A stretch of DNA of 64,000 bases from NCBI GenBank assembly GCA_000171835.1, contig ABHC01000018.1, forward strand, positions 1 to 64,000. Direction: 5' to 3'. Position 1 is the stretch's first letter. Each line of letters opens with the position of its first letter. Below, piece after piece: positions 1 to 8,813 of the stretch. This DNA comes from an alpha proteobacterium BAL199. Its GTDB lineage: Bacteria; Pseudomonadota; Alphaproteobacteria; Thalassobaculales; Thalassobaculaceae. The notes under the pieces are model-generated. The model saw only the letters and a list, made by a program, of their open reading frames with translations, searched no databases and was not told the DNA's origin. Both the position numbers and the translations under genes were made by a program.

Positions 1-120
1 GAATATCGCCTCTTTTGAAATCCGAGTGGGTAGCGGCTGTCGAGCTGGGGCCTGACGACGGGCCTGCATCGATCCCTTTGTTCGACCGGCGAGACCATCC
101 CCTTGTCCCCCCCCTGCAAC

Positions 121-223
121 CCCCAGCGTGCCAGGCGGGGATCGGCGGTCAAGGATGGCCGGAGGCCACCGCGCAGCGGCGCGAAGCGTCCTTGATGGCC
201 GATCCCCGCCTGGCCATGCTGGG
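121..223. repeat. Long imperfect inverted repeat upstream of the ISL3 transposase
   Basis: CCAGGCGGGGATCGGC at 131-146 is the exact reverse complement of 198-213. Pairing continues imperfectly on both sides (about 121-157 with 186-223), so RNA crossing this leader could form a stem of more than 30 pairs. It lies between the left IS end and the transposase start. Such structures in IS leaders often limit expression from outside promoters; that role is inferred here. Confidence 0.7.
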
Positions 224-255
224 TGCAGGTGGGGCTCTGGAGGCGAGTGCGGGGC

Positions 256-1482
256 ATGCAGAACCAACTCTTCGAGGTGGCCTTGGGCATTGCCGAGCCG
301 TGGTACGTCAACGGCGTCGACTTCGACGCGGCCGAGAAGACCCTGACGATCGGTGTCGATTTCGTCGCCGGGACACGGTTTCCGGCGGCCGGCGTGGCAG
401 GCGTGCATCCGGTCCACGACACCCAGATCAAGCGCCTGCGGCATCTGAACTTCTTCCAGCACGAATGCTTCCTGGAGGTCAGAACGCCTCGCGTGAAGCT
501 GCCCGACGGGCGGGTCGTGCAGGTCGAGCCCGAGTGGTTCGGCAAGCTCGCCGGCTTCACCCTGCTGTTCGAGGCGCTGGTGCTGGCCATGGCCCGGCAG
601 ATGACCTTTGCCGCCGTGGCCAAGCTGGTCGGCCTGTCCTGGCATCGCGTCCATGCGATCTGTTCGCGCTATGTCGATCTCGCCCTGGCCGAGGCCGATC
701 TGTCGACGGTGACGGCGGTGGCGATCGACGAGACCTCCTGCCGGCGCGGCCACAACTACCTGACCATCGCCGCCGATATGGATGAGCGCAAGGTGGTGTT
801 CGTCACCGAAGGCAAGGACGCCAAAACCATCACCCACTTCGCCGAATACCTGGCCGAGCACAAAGCCATGCCCGAGCAGGTCCGCTCGGTGAGCATCGAC
901 ATGTCGCCGGCCTTCATCAAGGGCGTGGCCAGGCAGTTGCCCAACGCGCGCATCACCTTCGACAAATTCCACGTCGTCGCCCATGCGTCCGCCGCCGTCG
1001 ATCAGACCAGGCGCATCGAGCAGCGAACCGATCCGAGCCTCAAGGGGCTGCGCTGGAAGCTGCTCAAAGACCGCGACCGGCTGACTGACGAGGGCCGGGC
1101 CGACCTTGACGCGTTGATCGCTCAGGTCGCCACCAAACGCACGCCGCGCGCCTGGCTCTACCGTGAGAATTTGCGCGACATCCTCGAGCGCAAGCAGATC
1201 AACGTCGTCTCCGCCATGCTCAAGCAGTGGTGCACCAACGTCCTGCGTTCCAAGGTCGAGCCGATGAAAGACGTCGCCAGGATGATCCGTAGGCACTTCG
1301 ACGGCATCGTCGCCTGGACCCAGACCCGCCAGACCAACGGCTTCATCGAGGCGCTCAATGGCCTGTTTCAGGCCGCCAAACGCAAGGCCCGCGGCTACAC
1401 CCGGTTCGCCACCATGCGCACCGTACTCTTCCTCATCGCCGGAAAACTCGACTTCACCCGGATCAACCCGCAGGCCGCATAG
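256..1482 (+). CDS. ISL3-family transposase
   Basis: DDE transposase of about 408 residues, the usual ISL3 length. The ATG at 256 gives the family-typical N-terminus MQNQLFEVALGI; an in-frame GTG at 223 is less likely. Visible features are the helix-turn-helix-like stretch ending LVGLSWHRVHAI, the first acidic residue in VAIDETS, the second in SIDMSPAF and the catalytic Glu in NGFIEALNGLF near the C-terminus. Many ISL3 transposases have a CPxCG zinc finger before the VHDT-like motif; here that stretch reads PAAGVAGVHPVHDT, so the cysteines are absent. The frame is intact, so the element may be active. Confidence 0.93.
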   Translation: MQNQLFEVALGIAEPWYVNGVDFDAAEKTLTIGVDFVAGTRFPAAGVAGVHPVHDTQIKRLRHLNFFQHECFLEVRTPRVKLPDGRVVQVEPEWFGKLAGFTLLFEALVLAMARQMTFAAVAKLVGLSWHRVHAICSRYVDLALAEADLSTVTAVAIDETSCRRGHNYLTIAADMDERKVVFVTEGKDAKTITHFAEYLAEHKAMPEQVRSVSIDMSPAFIKGVARQLPNARITFDKFHVVAHASAAVDQTRRIEQRTDPSLKGLRWKLLKDRDRLTDEGRADLDALIAQVATKRTPRAWLYRENLRDILERKQINVVSAMLKQWCTNVLRSKVEPMKDVARMIRRHFDGIVAWTQTRQTNGFIEALNGLFQAAKRKARGYTRFATMRTVLFLIAGKLDFTRINPQAA

Positions 1483-1568
1483 CCCACTCGAAATTCAAAA
1501 GAGCCCACAATCTGTCATGTTTGACAGACGCGCGGCGGGACCGCGCCGGACACCACATGGGGGCCGGT

Positions 1569-2993
1569 ATGTCTCAAGCTGTGATGCTTCGGTCTTTGAT
1601 CCCGACGATCTTCGTACTCGCGTTCTTGCTCGTCGCATCCGAGCCGGCCCGCGCCGCTGAATCGATGACCGACGCCGAGGTCGAGCGGTTGAGTGAGATC
1701 GCGTTGCTGCGCTCCGGCACCCCCCGGCTCGATGCGCTCGGCCGGCTGGCGGCGCGGGGCAATCCCGATGTCGCCGCCACCCTGGTCATGGCCTTGCGCT
1801 ACCGGCGCGACGTGCTGAACGAAACCGCCTTCGCCTTTCAGTCCGTGACCGGCTCGGACGTCTCCACCTGGTACGACGCCATGCTGTGGCAGCAGGCGCA
1901 TCCGGAGGTCACGGCGCACCCGAGCTACCGCAGCCTCAAGCTGACGATCCTCGAACGCCTTGATCCAGAGTTCCTGCGTTTCCTCGGTGGCGACCTCAGT
2001 CGACCCGACAACTTGGACATCCGATTGGAGGAGATCGTCTGGGGCGGCGTTCGGCCCGACGGTATTCCGTCACTCGACCGGCCGGCGATGACCACAGCCG
2101 CGGACGCCGACTACCTGCTCGACGACGACCTGGTGTTCGGCGTCGCCATCGACGGTGACGTGCGGGCCTATCCGCTGCGGATCATGGGTTGGCACGAGAT
2201 GCTCAACGATGTGATCGGCGGGGTCCCCGTGGCGCTCGCCTACTGCACCCTGTGCGGAGCCGGCATCCTGTTCGAAACCCGGGTGGACGGGAGAGCGGAC
2301 CCCCTGGTCTTCGGGTCGTCCGGCCTGCTGTACCGCTCCAACAAGTTGATGTTCGACCGGGCGACCGACAGCCTGTGGAACCAGTTCACCGGGCGACCGG
2401 TCTCCGGGCCGTTGCGCGGCACCGGCATCGAACTGCGTCAACGGCCGATCGCGATCGAAAGCTGGAAGGCCTGGCGGAGCCGCAACCCGCAGACCCGCGT
2501 GCTGTCGCTCGCTACCGGGCACAGGCGGGACTACGGTTCCGGGGTGGTGTATCGGGAATACTTCGCCAGTCCAGCGCTGATGTTTCCGGCACTGGTCGAA
2601 CCCGGCAGCCCTCAGCAGCCGAAAGAGTATGTGTTCGGAGTTCGGGTCGCCGGAGGTGCCAAGGCGTGGCCGCTCGACGCGTTCGCCGGAGGAGCGGTGA
2701 TCAACGACGCCGTCGGGCTGGAAACCGTCGTGTTGATCGGTGACTGGGAGACCCGCACGGTCCGGGCCTACCGGCGCGGCGACCGGGAGTTCGCCAAAAC
2801 CGACGACCCGACGACACTGACCGCGAGTGGGGTTCTCTGGTCGATGTCGGAGGACGCGCTCAGTAACTCGGATGGTGCTCGGCTGCCACGTCTGCCCGGC
2901 CATGTGTCCTACTGGTTTGCCTGGCCCAACTTCCGCAGTGTCCGAGAGAAGATAGCGCTGGATCAGGGCGTTGCGACCGCCTTGCGGTTTTAG
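1569..2993 (+). CDS. DUF3179 domain-containing exported protein
   Basis: The ATG at 1569 gives a clear signal peptide (hydrophobic LIPTIFVLAFLLVA, cleavage near ARAAES), so it is preferred to an upstream in-frame start at 1521. The protein is about 474 residues and predicted periplasmic. The DUF3179 hallmark is YCTLCGAGILFET, with two closely spaced cysteines, followed by VFGSSGLLYRSNKLMFDR and LWNQFTGRPVSG. The biochemical function of the family is not established; a redox or metal-related role is only a guess from the CxxC. The gene sits between two insertion sequences, with IS1634 starting right at its stop codon, so it may be cargo of a mobile region or a survivor of local rearrangement. 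Confidence 0.88.
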   Translation: MSQAVMLRSLIPTIFVLAFLLVASEPARAAESMTDAEVERLSEIALLRSGTPRLDALGRLAARGNPDVAATLVMALRYRRDVLNETAFAFQSVTGSDVSTWYDAMLWQQAHPEVTAHPSYRSLKLTILERLDPEFLRFLGGDLSRPDNLDIRLEEIVWGGVRPDGIPSLDRPAMTTAADADYLLDDDLVFGVAIDGDVRAYPLRIMGWHEMLNDVIGGVPVALAYCTLCGAGILFETRVDGRADPLVFGSSGLLYRSNKLMFDRATDSLWNQFTGRPVSGPLRGTGIELRQRPIAIESWKAWRSRNPQTRVLSLATGHRRDYGSGVVYREYFASPALMFPALVEPGSPQQPKEYVFGVRVAGGAKAWPLDAFAGGAVINDAVGLETVVLIGDWETRTVRAYRRGDREFAKTDDPTTLTASGVLWSMSEDALSNSDGARLPRLPGHVSYWFAWPNFRSVREKIALDQGVATALRF

Positions 2994-4755
2994 GCACCAC
3001 AGGTATCAGGCTTCGGCGTCAGCGCGTGGGGCGTAGGGCAACTCCTGGAAGACGGGTGGGAGGGTGATGCCGAGGGCGCGGCAGACCGGATCGATGGTCG
3101 GGCCCGGGGCGGTGCGCAGCAGGGCGCGGCGGCCGTCCTGCTCGACCTCGACCTCGCTGAGGTCGGCGAGGTCGTCGAGAATGGTCTGCCATTCCAGCGG
3201 CTTGCGGCCGCGGGCGGTGAGCCGGTCGACCAGCTCCTTGCGCAGCACCAGCGCGAGGAAGGAGCAGAAGATGTGGCCGCGGATGGCGGCGTCGGTCTTG
3301 TGGAAGATCGGCCGGGTGGCGAGCAGCGCCTTGGCGGTCTTGAAGCTGTCCTCGACGGCCAGCAGGTTGCGGTAGCGCAGCACCACCTGCAGGGCCGACA
3401 GGCTGGTGTTGGTGCGCAGCACGAACAGGCCGTCGAACTTGGCGTCGTCCTCGATCTTGGCAGGGTCGATGGCGAAGGCCGGGCCATCGGGAGCGGCGAG
3501 GTACCGGCGGAACCCCTTGTTGGCGACGAGCGCCTTGTCGCCCTGGGCCAGCTTGCGCCGCAGCCCGGCGAGGATCTCGGCCCGGGCCTCGGCGTCCTTG
3601 GCCGCCTCCTCCTCGTTGCGGCACAGCACGTAGCGCCGGCCGGCGACGGCAACCTCGCTGACGGCGAGCTGGGTGGTGCCCTTCTGGTGCGGGATGCTGA
3701 GCGGCACCGGCACGCCGTCGTCCTCGAGCACGAACTCGCGGACCTCACGGCTGCCGCGCTCGCGCACGCCGAGGATGTACTCCATGCCGGCCGCCTCCAG
3801 GGCGGCGATGGCGTCGGCGCTGATCAGGCCGCGGTCGGCGACGACGCAGGCCCGTCGCACGCCGAAGCGGCTGCGCAGGCGCGCGACCACCGGCAGCAGC
3901 AGGGTGACGTCGGCGGTGTTGCCGGGCAGCAGGAAGGAGGCGACCGGCCGGTCGTCGCCGTCGAGCACGATGCCGAGCACCACCTGGGCGAGATGGCCTC
4001 GGTAGTCCTTGGAGTGGCCGCGCCGGCCGAGTGTGGCCCCGCCGCGGCCCTCGAACCACAGGGTGGTGGTGTCGAGGAAGGCCACCGACAGCTCGCCGAG
4101 CAGCGGCTGGCGGTGATGGTACAGCGCCTCCTCGATCGCCTCGCTCATCACCCGGCCGTCGCCCCCTGGACCACCGAGATCCTCGCCGAGCCAGGCCATC
4201 GCCTTGTAGGCGTGGTCGAGCTCCAGCTCCTCGGCCCCCGGCACCCGGTAGGATCGCCGCCAGGTGCTGGCGTGACGGTCGGAGCCGGAGATCATTAGCC
4301 GATGCAGTACCGTCAGGTAGACCGCCCGCTCGACGTCGAAGCCGAAGTGACGGTCGGCCAGCAGCCCGCGCAGCACGTCGCGGCAGCCGGTCTCCTGCCA
4401 CAGCCGGCCGAACACAAGATCCGGGCCGATACCGGTGCGGCGCAGCTCGGCCAACTCGCCGCGGTAGAAGCTCGACAGCACGATGGAGCGGCGCGAGTGC
4501 CGCGCGGCCGAGGCGATCAGCGCGTCGAGCGTGCCCGAGGCCTCGACCTCGTCGCGCCGGCCGAGCGACTTGACAACACGCTGGACATGACGGCCGCCCT
4601 CGCGGGCGTTCTCCACCAGGTACAAGTACTCATAGCCGTTGATCTTCTTGACGCGGACGAACATGGCGCGGCACCTTGCTCACGCAAGGACACCACAACA
4701 TCGCCGCATATGTCAAATTACACGGCGGCACTAACCCTGACAATTTAGCACCACA
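2994..4755 (-). mobile_element. IS1634-family insertion sequence (ends approximate)
   Basis: A single minus-strand transposase fills the element. GCACCACA occurs at 2994-3001 and again, in direct orientation, at 4748-4755, preceded by TTTAG or TTTA, and may be a target-site duplication. Terminal inverted repeats are weak by eye: only TCAGGxTT-like pairing (about 3006-3013 with 4733-4740) is seen, so exact ends are uncertain. The element begins immediately after the DUF3179 stop. Confidence 0.7.
3006..4664 (-). CDS. IS1634-family (IS4-like) transposase
   Basis: The 552-residue protein matches the IS1634 group in length and motifs. The N-terminus FVRVKKINGYEYLYLVE is characteristic. It is followed by AFLDTTTLWFEG (first catalytic Asp), VVADRGLISADAI (second Asp in the DRG motif) and a C-terminal helical part with the family's YRNLLAVEDSFKTAKALL (catalytic Glu in VEDSFK). 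The frame is intact from ATG to TGA. No accessory gene is present. Confidence 0.92.
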   Translation of the reverse strand: MFVRVKKINGYEYLYLVENAREGGRHVQRVVKSLGRRDEVEASGTLDALIASAARHSRRSIVLSSFYRGELAELRRTGIGPDLVFGRLWQETGCRDVLRGLLADRHFGFDVERAVYLTVLHRLMISGSDRHASTWRRSYRVPGAEELELDHAYKAMAWLGEDLGGPGGDGRVMSEAIEEALYHHRQPLLGELSVAFLDTTTLWFEGRGGATLGRRGHSKDYRGHLAQVVLGIVLDGDDRPVASFLLPGNTADVTLLLPVVARLRSRFGVRRACVVADRGLISADAIAALEAAGMEYILGVRERGSREVREFVLEDDGVPVPLSIPHQKGTTQLAVSEVAVAGRRYVLCRNEEEAAKDAEARAEILAGLRRKLAQGDKALVANKGFRRYLAAPDGPAFAIDPAKIEDDAKFDGLFVLRTNTSLSALQVVLRYRNLLAVEDSFKTAKALLATRPIFHKTDAAIRGHIFCSFLALVLRKELVDRLTARGRKPLEWQTILDDLADLSEVEVEQDGRRALLRTAPGPTIDPVCRALGITLPPVFQELPYAPRADAEA

Positions 4756-4814
4756 AATCGGCACGCCGCCGAGACGCGCTAGCATTTCTGCGGCTCTCAG
4801 GCCGCTTCAACGTC

Positions 4815-4834
4815 GACACTGCGGAAGTTGGGCC
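4815..4834 (-). repeat. 20-bp inverted copy of the 3' part of the DUF3179 gene
   Basis: Bases 4815-4834 are the exact reverse complement of 2923-2942, which encode the PNFRSV stretch near the C-terminus of the DUF3179 protein. Read on the minus strand in the same frame, this segment gives RPNFRSV followed shortly by a stop. It lies on the far side of IS1634 in the short gap before the Nudix gene. It may be a fragment of a second DUF3179-like gene or a rearrangement scar. Confidence 0.6.
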
Positions 4835-4866
4835 TGGGACGGGTACCTCGGCCACCGGTAGGAACG

Positions 4867-5421
4867 TTACAGCCCTTCAGGAGGCTCCGCGAACGGCGGA
4901 AACGCCGCGATGTGCCGGGTTTCGCGCCAGTGACCGAGCGCCCAGTGCACGCTGGGAAACGCAATCTCGTCCCAGGGAATATCGTCCCAGGCGAACAGGC
5001 CGACCTCGCGGCTTTCCAGTCCCGCCGCGACCTCCGGCGACAGCAGCCGGGCGCGGTAGATCATCTGGACCTGGCTGATGCGCGGGATGTTGTACACGCC
5101 GATCAGCGCGTCGATCTCAATGCGCGCGTACGCCTCCTCCCAGGCTTCCCGGCGCGCGCCTTCGATGGTGGTCTCGCGTTCCTCCATGTACCCGGCCGGC
5201 AGCGTCCACCAACCGTCGCGCGGCTCGATCGCCCGCTTGCACAGCAGGATGCGGTCGTCCCACAGCGCCACCGATCCGACCACGATCTTGGGATTCACGT
5301 AGTTGATGAAACCGCAGCTGTCGCACACCAGCCGCTCGCGGTCTTCGCCGGGCGGGATTCGCCGGGCTACCGGGCCGAGCGGTTTGGCAGGGACATCGGT
5401 GGGAGCGCCGCGATCCGTCAT
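4867..5421 (-). CDS. Nudix hydrolase with N-terminal zinc-ribbon-like segment
   Basis: A 184-residue protein. The Nudix box is clear at about residues 77-99: G-x5-E-x7-REAWEEA, with the final Gly of the consensus replaced by Ala-Tyr. It is preceded by [14 protein letters not shown]-terminal [13 protein letters not shown] resembles the half zinc ribbon of NudC-like and COG1051 proteins. The family hydrolyses nucleoside diphosphates linked to another group, such as NADH, ADP-ribose or oxidised nucleotides; the substrate cannot be read from sequence. It stands alone on the minus strand. Confidence 0.88.
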   Translation of the reverse strand: MTDRGAPTDVPAKPLGPVARRIPPGEDRERLVCDSCGFINYVNPKIVVGSVALWDDRILLCKRAIEPRDGWWTLPAGYMEERETTIEGARREAWEEAYARIEIDALIGVYNIPRISQVQMIYRARLLSPEVAAGLESREVGLFAWDDIPWDEIAFPSVHWALGHWRETRHIAAFPPFAEPPEGL

Positions 5422-5484
5422 CGCGCCACTGTGCCGTCGCTGACGACGAGCCGCAAGCAGGGTAGCCGAGGATTCAGGGAGTGA

Positions 5485-5745
5485 TCAGACCAGCAGATCC
5501 ACGTAGTTGCCAAGGAACCCGAACGATCGTCGGAACGACGACGACTGACGTTTGCCATCCACCCTCTGGGTGCGCGCGTTCTCGCTGTCTTCCTGGGCTT
5601 CCTCGGACTCATCGCTGGCCGCAACGGCCCGTGCGGTGATGTTGCGGGTGGTGCCGTTGGTCGGTTCCTGGGTGGTCGGACGCGGCGCCACAACAACCGA
5701 GGTCGGTGCGGTCGGCGGAGACGGACTGATGATCGGTGGCAACAT
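5485..5745 (-). CDS. Small proline-rich hypothetical protein
   Basis: An 86-residue ORF supported by a good ribosome binding site (AGGAG, 8 bases before the ATG at 5745). The N-terminal third is rich in Pro and Thr (PPIISPSPPTAPTS). The middle is acidic (ASDESEEAQEDSEN) and the C-terminus basic then hydrophobic (FRRSFGFLGNYVDLLV). No signal peptide or known domain is recognised. Composition suggests a disordered protein with a short C-terminal binding motif. Confidence 0.6.
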   Translation of the reverse strand: MLPPIISPSPPTAPTSVVVAPRPTTQEPTNGTTRNITARAVAASDESEEAQEDSENARTQRVDGKRQSSSFRRSFGFLGNYVDLLV

Positions 5746-5905
5746 GACATCAACTCCTGACCTCGAAATATACGCCGTTAAGCCTGAAACTTCAAGGTTT
5801 CGGCCGGTGGGCCTGCATTTTGGTCAGAAATTTCCGGATTCACGCTTCATAGATTAACCAAAATCACCATTCTGCCGTGAAAGTTCGACGATCCGTTCGA
5901 GCCCG

Positions 5906-7138
5906 TCATCGCCCGACCCAAACCACCCGCCAGATCGTGCCGCCGAGGTCGTCGGACACCAGCAACGCGCCGTCAGGTGCCACGGCCACACCGGCCGGGC
6001 GGCCCCAGACCTCGGCGCTGCGGGTGCCGTCGATCCAGAACCCGGTCATGAACGCTTCATACCCACCGCTCGGCTCGCCGCTGCGGAAAGGCACATGGAC
6101 GACCGTGTAGCCGCGCGGCTCGGCTGCGTTCCACGACCCGTGCAAGGCCACGAAGGCGCCGCCGCGGTAGTGAGCCGGAAACGCCGAACGATCGTAGAAC
6201 GCCATGTCGATCGGCGCGGAGTGGGCGCGGAAAAGCACTTCCGGCAGGCGGGTCGCGGCCACCAGATCCGGCCGCCTGCCGGCCAGCTCGGGCTGCGGCA
6301 GACCACCGGCATAGGCGTAGGGCCAGCCGTAGAACCCGCCCTCGACCACGCGGGCCAGATAGTCCGGTGCCAGTTCCTCGCCCAACCCGTCGCGCTCGTT
6401 CACAACGGTCCACAGCCGGTCGGTTCCAGGCTGGAACGCCAGCCCGACCGGATTGCGCAAGCCGCTGGCCACCATGCGCCCGCCGCTGCCGTCCAGCCGA
6501 AACTCCTGGATCGTCGCCCGGGGCGGCGGTTCCTCCCCCAGATTGCCACGGCTACCGATCGCCACGACCATCCGCTTGCCATCGGGATGGATCGCCAGAT
6601 TGCGGGTCCAATGTCCGCTGGCAGGGCCAATCGCGCCGGGCGTGGTCAGCGGCTCGAACCCGGCCAGCGGCTCGCCGGTCCGAGGATTCGCCGGCGCCGA
6701 CCAAACCCCGCGCGTGTCGGCGACATAGAGGCGCTCGTCGTGCAAGGCGATGCCGAACGGACGCTCGAAGCCAGAGGCGAGAACCGAACTGGCATCCGAT
6801 CGGCCGTCGCCGTCACGATCGACCAGCCGGACCAGCTTGCCGGGCCGCGACAGCACCGCGATGACGTTCCCGGAGTCCGGAACCAGGAGCCGGCGTGGGT
6901 TTTCCAGGCCGCCGGCAAACAGCGTCACGGTGAAGCCGCTGGGCACCCGGGGAACGACGCCTTCCGGCCGTCGCACCGGGGTGGAACTGTTGGCAGCGCT
7001 CGGCGTCGCATAAGGCGGCGGCAGGTCCTCCGCATGGATCACGAAACGGTCGCCGGGTCGCACCGTCTCCTGAGCGACACCGCGACCCGATGGAAGCAAT
7101 CCCATGGCGAAAACCAGAAGCAGGAGCAATTGGCGCAC
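5906..7138 (-). CDS. Secreted PQQ-type sugar/sorbosone dehydrogenase-like beta-propeller
   Basis: About 410 residues with an N-terminal signal peptide (LLLLLVFAMGLLPSGRGVAQ). The start is GTG at 7138 with GGAGG 8 bases upstream, inside the end of the preceding gene. The propeller repeats of the L-sorbosone/soluble glucose dehydrogenase family are visible: FAGGLENPRRLLV, DRDGDGRSDASSVLASGFE, RPFGIALHDERLYVADT, HWTRNLAIHPDGKRMVVAIG, ALHGSWNAAEPRGY and AVAPDGALLVSDD. Members oxidise sugars in the periplasm with PQQ; cofactor and substrate are not proven here. It is 3 bases downstream of the HugZ-like gene, so the two are probably cotranscribed. Confidence 0.85.
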   Translation of the reverse strand: MRQLLLLLVFAMGLLPSGRGVAQETVRPGDRFVIHAEDLPPPYATPSAANSSTPVRRPEGVVPRVPSGFTVTLFAGGLENPRRLLVPDSGNVIAVLSRPGKLVRLVDRDGDGRSDASSVLASGFERPFGIALHDERLYVADTRGVWSAPANPRTGEPLAGFEPLTTPGAIGPASGHWTRNLAIHPDGKRMVVAIGSRGNLGEEPPPRATIQEFRLDGSGGRMVASGLRNPVGLAFQPGTDRLWTVVNERDGLGEELAPDYLARVVEGGFYGWPYAYAGGLPQPELAGRRPDLVAATRLPEVLFRAHSAPIDMAFYDRSAFPAHYRGGAFVALHGSWNAAEPRGYTVVHVPFRSGEPSGGYEAFMTGFWIDGTRSAEVWGRPAGVAVAPDGALLVSDDLGGTIWRVVWVGR

Positions 7139-7141
7139 GAG

Positions 7142-7906
7142 CTATGCCTCCGTCTGTTCGCGCGCCCGCCTAGCCAGTCTGACCAGTTGAACGCGGGCTT
7201 CGTCGGCGTCGCGAACCGGGATGTCGAAAGACAGCCGAGCGGTCCGGCCCCGCAGGCGCAGGTCCAGGCCTTCAGCGTCGCAGCCGGTCAGAATCCAGCC
7301 ATCGCCGTCAAGCCCGAGCAACGCCCGGGCGTACAGGGCGACCGCGTCGGAATGATCCTCGTTCATATGCGCGACCACATCGGCTTCGCGCGCCGCCAGC
7401 GGCAGGTCCGACTCACCGAGAACCCGGTCCGCCTCCACCCAGTGGATGCGTCCGAACCCGGCGACCAGATGGGCGCGTTCAACGGTCATGCGCCAGATCG
7501 CGAAATCGCCGAACCCGGCATAGCCGGCCGCCGACGGGTGCCGGCGCAGGAACCGGGCCCGTCGCTCGGGGTCGTCATCGCGGGCGAACCGCCCCAGCAC
7601 CGACGCGCGCGCGCCGGTAAGCGGCTCATCCAGCCCGACGGTTCCGTCGACCAGCAACGCCGCTCTCGGATCGGCGATCAGGTTCCTGGTGTGCGCGGCA
7701 AGCGTCGAGATCAGCAGCAATGGCGAGGCGTCATGGTCGACCGCCATCAGCACCAGTGACGGGTACGGCCAACCCGCGGCGTCTTCGTCGCCGATCAGAG
7801 TTGTAGCGAGTGACGCGCGATCCGCCGAGCGCAACAACCCGCGCACAATGCCGCCCGGCGACGTGTCGCCTGAAGGCTTATCGGAAGGGTTGGGGGATTC
7901 GTCCAT
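7142..7906 (-). CDS. HugZ-like FMN-binding/DUF2470 haem-utilisation protein
   Basis: About 254 residues. The N-terminal part is a pyridoxamine-phosphate-oxidase-like split barrel (RSADRASLATTLIGD, YPSLVLMAVDHDASPLLLIS, NPRAALLVDG-like block). The C-terminal part is a DUF2470 domain with ADVVAHMNEDHSDAVALYAR. This pairing is typical of HugZ-like proteins implicated in haem iron use and of related FMN split-barrel proteins. The ATG at 7906 is directly preceded by an in-frame GTG that could also serve. It lies first in a two-gene minus-strand unit. Confidence 0.88.
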   Translation of the reverse strand: MDESPNPSDKPSGDTSPGGIVRGLLRSADRASLATTLIGDEDAAGWPYPSLVLMAVDHDASPLLLISTLAAHTRNLIADPRAALLVDGTVGLDEPLTGARASVLGRFARDDDPERRARFLRRHPSAAGYAGFGDFAIWRMTVERAHLVAGFGRIHWVEADRVLGESDLPLAAREADVVAHMNEDHSDAVALYARALLGLDGDGWILTGCDAEGLDLRLRGRTARLSFDIPVRDADEARVQLVRLARRAREQTEA

Positions 7907-8075
7907 CACCTTGCTGTATAACCTCCACTACCCAAGTGACGGTTCAATGGGGCGCCGCCGGGGCACGATCAGGCTATCTTGCCTTAATCGGGCCGTAGAG
8001 GCGCCCGAATAAACCCTATTGTGAGCCAGGGACGCGTTGCGCATTCCTGCGCAAACTCGACGAAGGGGCGGAATC

Positions 8076-8777
8076 ATGGCGAGCACGATCGCGTTGGTTG
8101 ACGACGACCAGAACATCCTGACATCGGTGACCATGGCACTGGAAGCCGAGGGATTCGAGGTGCGGACCTACAAGGACGGCGAGGAAGCCCTGCGCGGCCT
8201 TACCCAGCGCCCCGTCGATCTCGCCGTGCTCGACATCAAGATGCCGCGGCTCGACGGCATGGAACTGCTGCAGCGGCTGCGCAAAGGCAGCGCGGTACCG
8301 GTGATCTTCCTGACCTCCAAGGACGACGAGGTGGACGAAGTCCTCGGCCTGCGGATGGGGGCTGACGACTACATCAAGAAGCCGTTTTCCCAGCGCCTGC
8401 TGATCGAGCGCATCCGCGCGTTGTTGCGGCGCCAGGAGCTGGCGGCCGACGAAGCCAATCCCGCGTCCGAAGCCAGCATCACCCGCGGCAACCTCGTGCT
8501 GGACGGTGCCCGGCACATGTGCACCTGGAAGGGCCGTCCCGTAGCCCTGACGGTCACCGAGTTCCTGATACTGCGCGCGTTGGCCTCCCGGCCGGGCCAC
8601 GTCAAGAACCGCGACCAGTTGATGGATGCAGCCTACGGCGACAGCGTCTATGTCGACGACCGCACCATCGACAGCCACATCAAGCGGGTCCGCAAGAAAT
8701 TCAAGGCCGCCGACGACGCTTTCAACGAGATCGAGACCCTGTACGGCATCGGCTATCGTTATCACGAACCGGCCTGA
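8076..8777 (+). CDS. chvI: ChvI-type response regulator
   Basis: An OmpR/PhoB-type regulator of 233 residues. The ATG at 8076 has GGGGCGG upstream and starts at the receiver domain ([10 protein letters not shown]), so the longer 8037 start is not used. The phosphoacceptor Asp is in [13 protein letters not shown] and the conserved Lys in DYIKKPF. The C-terminal winged helix contains [17 protein letters not shown] and [15 protein letters not shown]. It is followed directly by its kinase. ChvI regulates envelope, exopolysaccharide and acid-response genes in alphaproteobacteria; the assignment rests on sequence plus the hprK/rapZ/PTS neighbourhood. Confidence 0.93.
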   Translation: MASTIALVDDDQNILTSVTMALEAEGFEVRTYKDGEEALRGLTQRPVDLAVLDIKMPRLDGMELLQRLRKGSAVPVIFLTSKDDEVDEVLGLRMGADDYIKKPFSQRLLIERIRALLRRQELAADEANPASEASITRGNLVLDGARHMCTWKGRPVALTVTEFLILRALASRPGHVKNRDQLMDAAYGDSVYVDDRTIDSHIKRVRKKFKAADDAFNEIETLYGIGYRYHEPA

Positions 8778-8813
8778 TCCTTGAGGCCGGAGCTACCGGC
8801 AAGGGCGGGCGCC

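Larger units (their letters stand above)
8..1505 (+). mobile_element. ISL3-family insertion sequence, complete copy
   Basis: A single transposase gene lies between imperfect terminal inverted repeats of about 23-25 bp. The left end at 8-30 reads inward as CTCTTTTGAAATCCGAGTGG and the right end (about 1482-1505) reads inward as CTCTTTTGAATTTCGAGTGG. Size (about 1.5 kb) and gene content fit the ISL3 family. Only 7 bases lie to its left in the window, so an 8-bp target duplication cannot be confirmed; the visible flanks do not match. A second copy, inverted, begins at 63557. Confidence 0.9.

Noticed and set aside
1-1513. Target-site duplication around the first ISL3 copy
   Set aside because: Bases 1-7 and 1506-1513 do not match, and too little left flank is available to decide.
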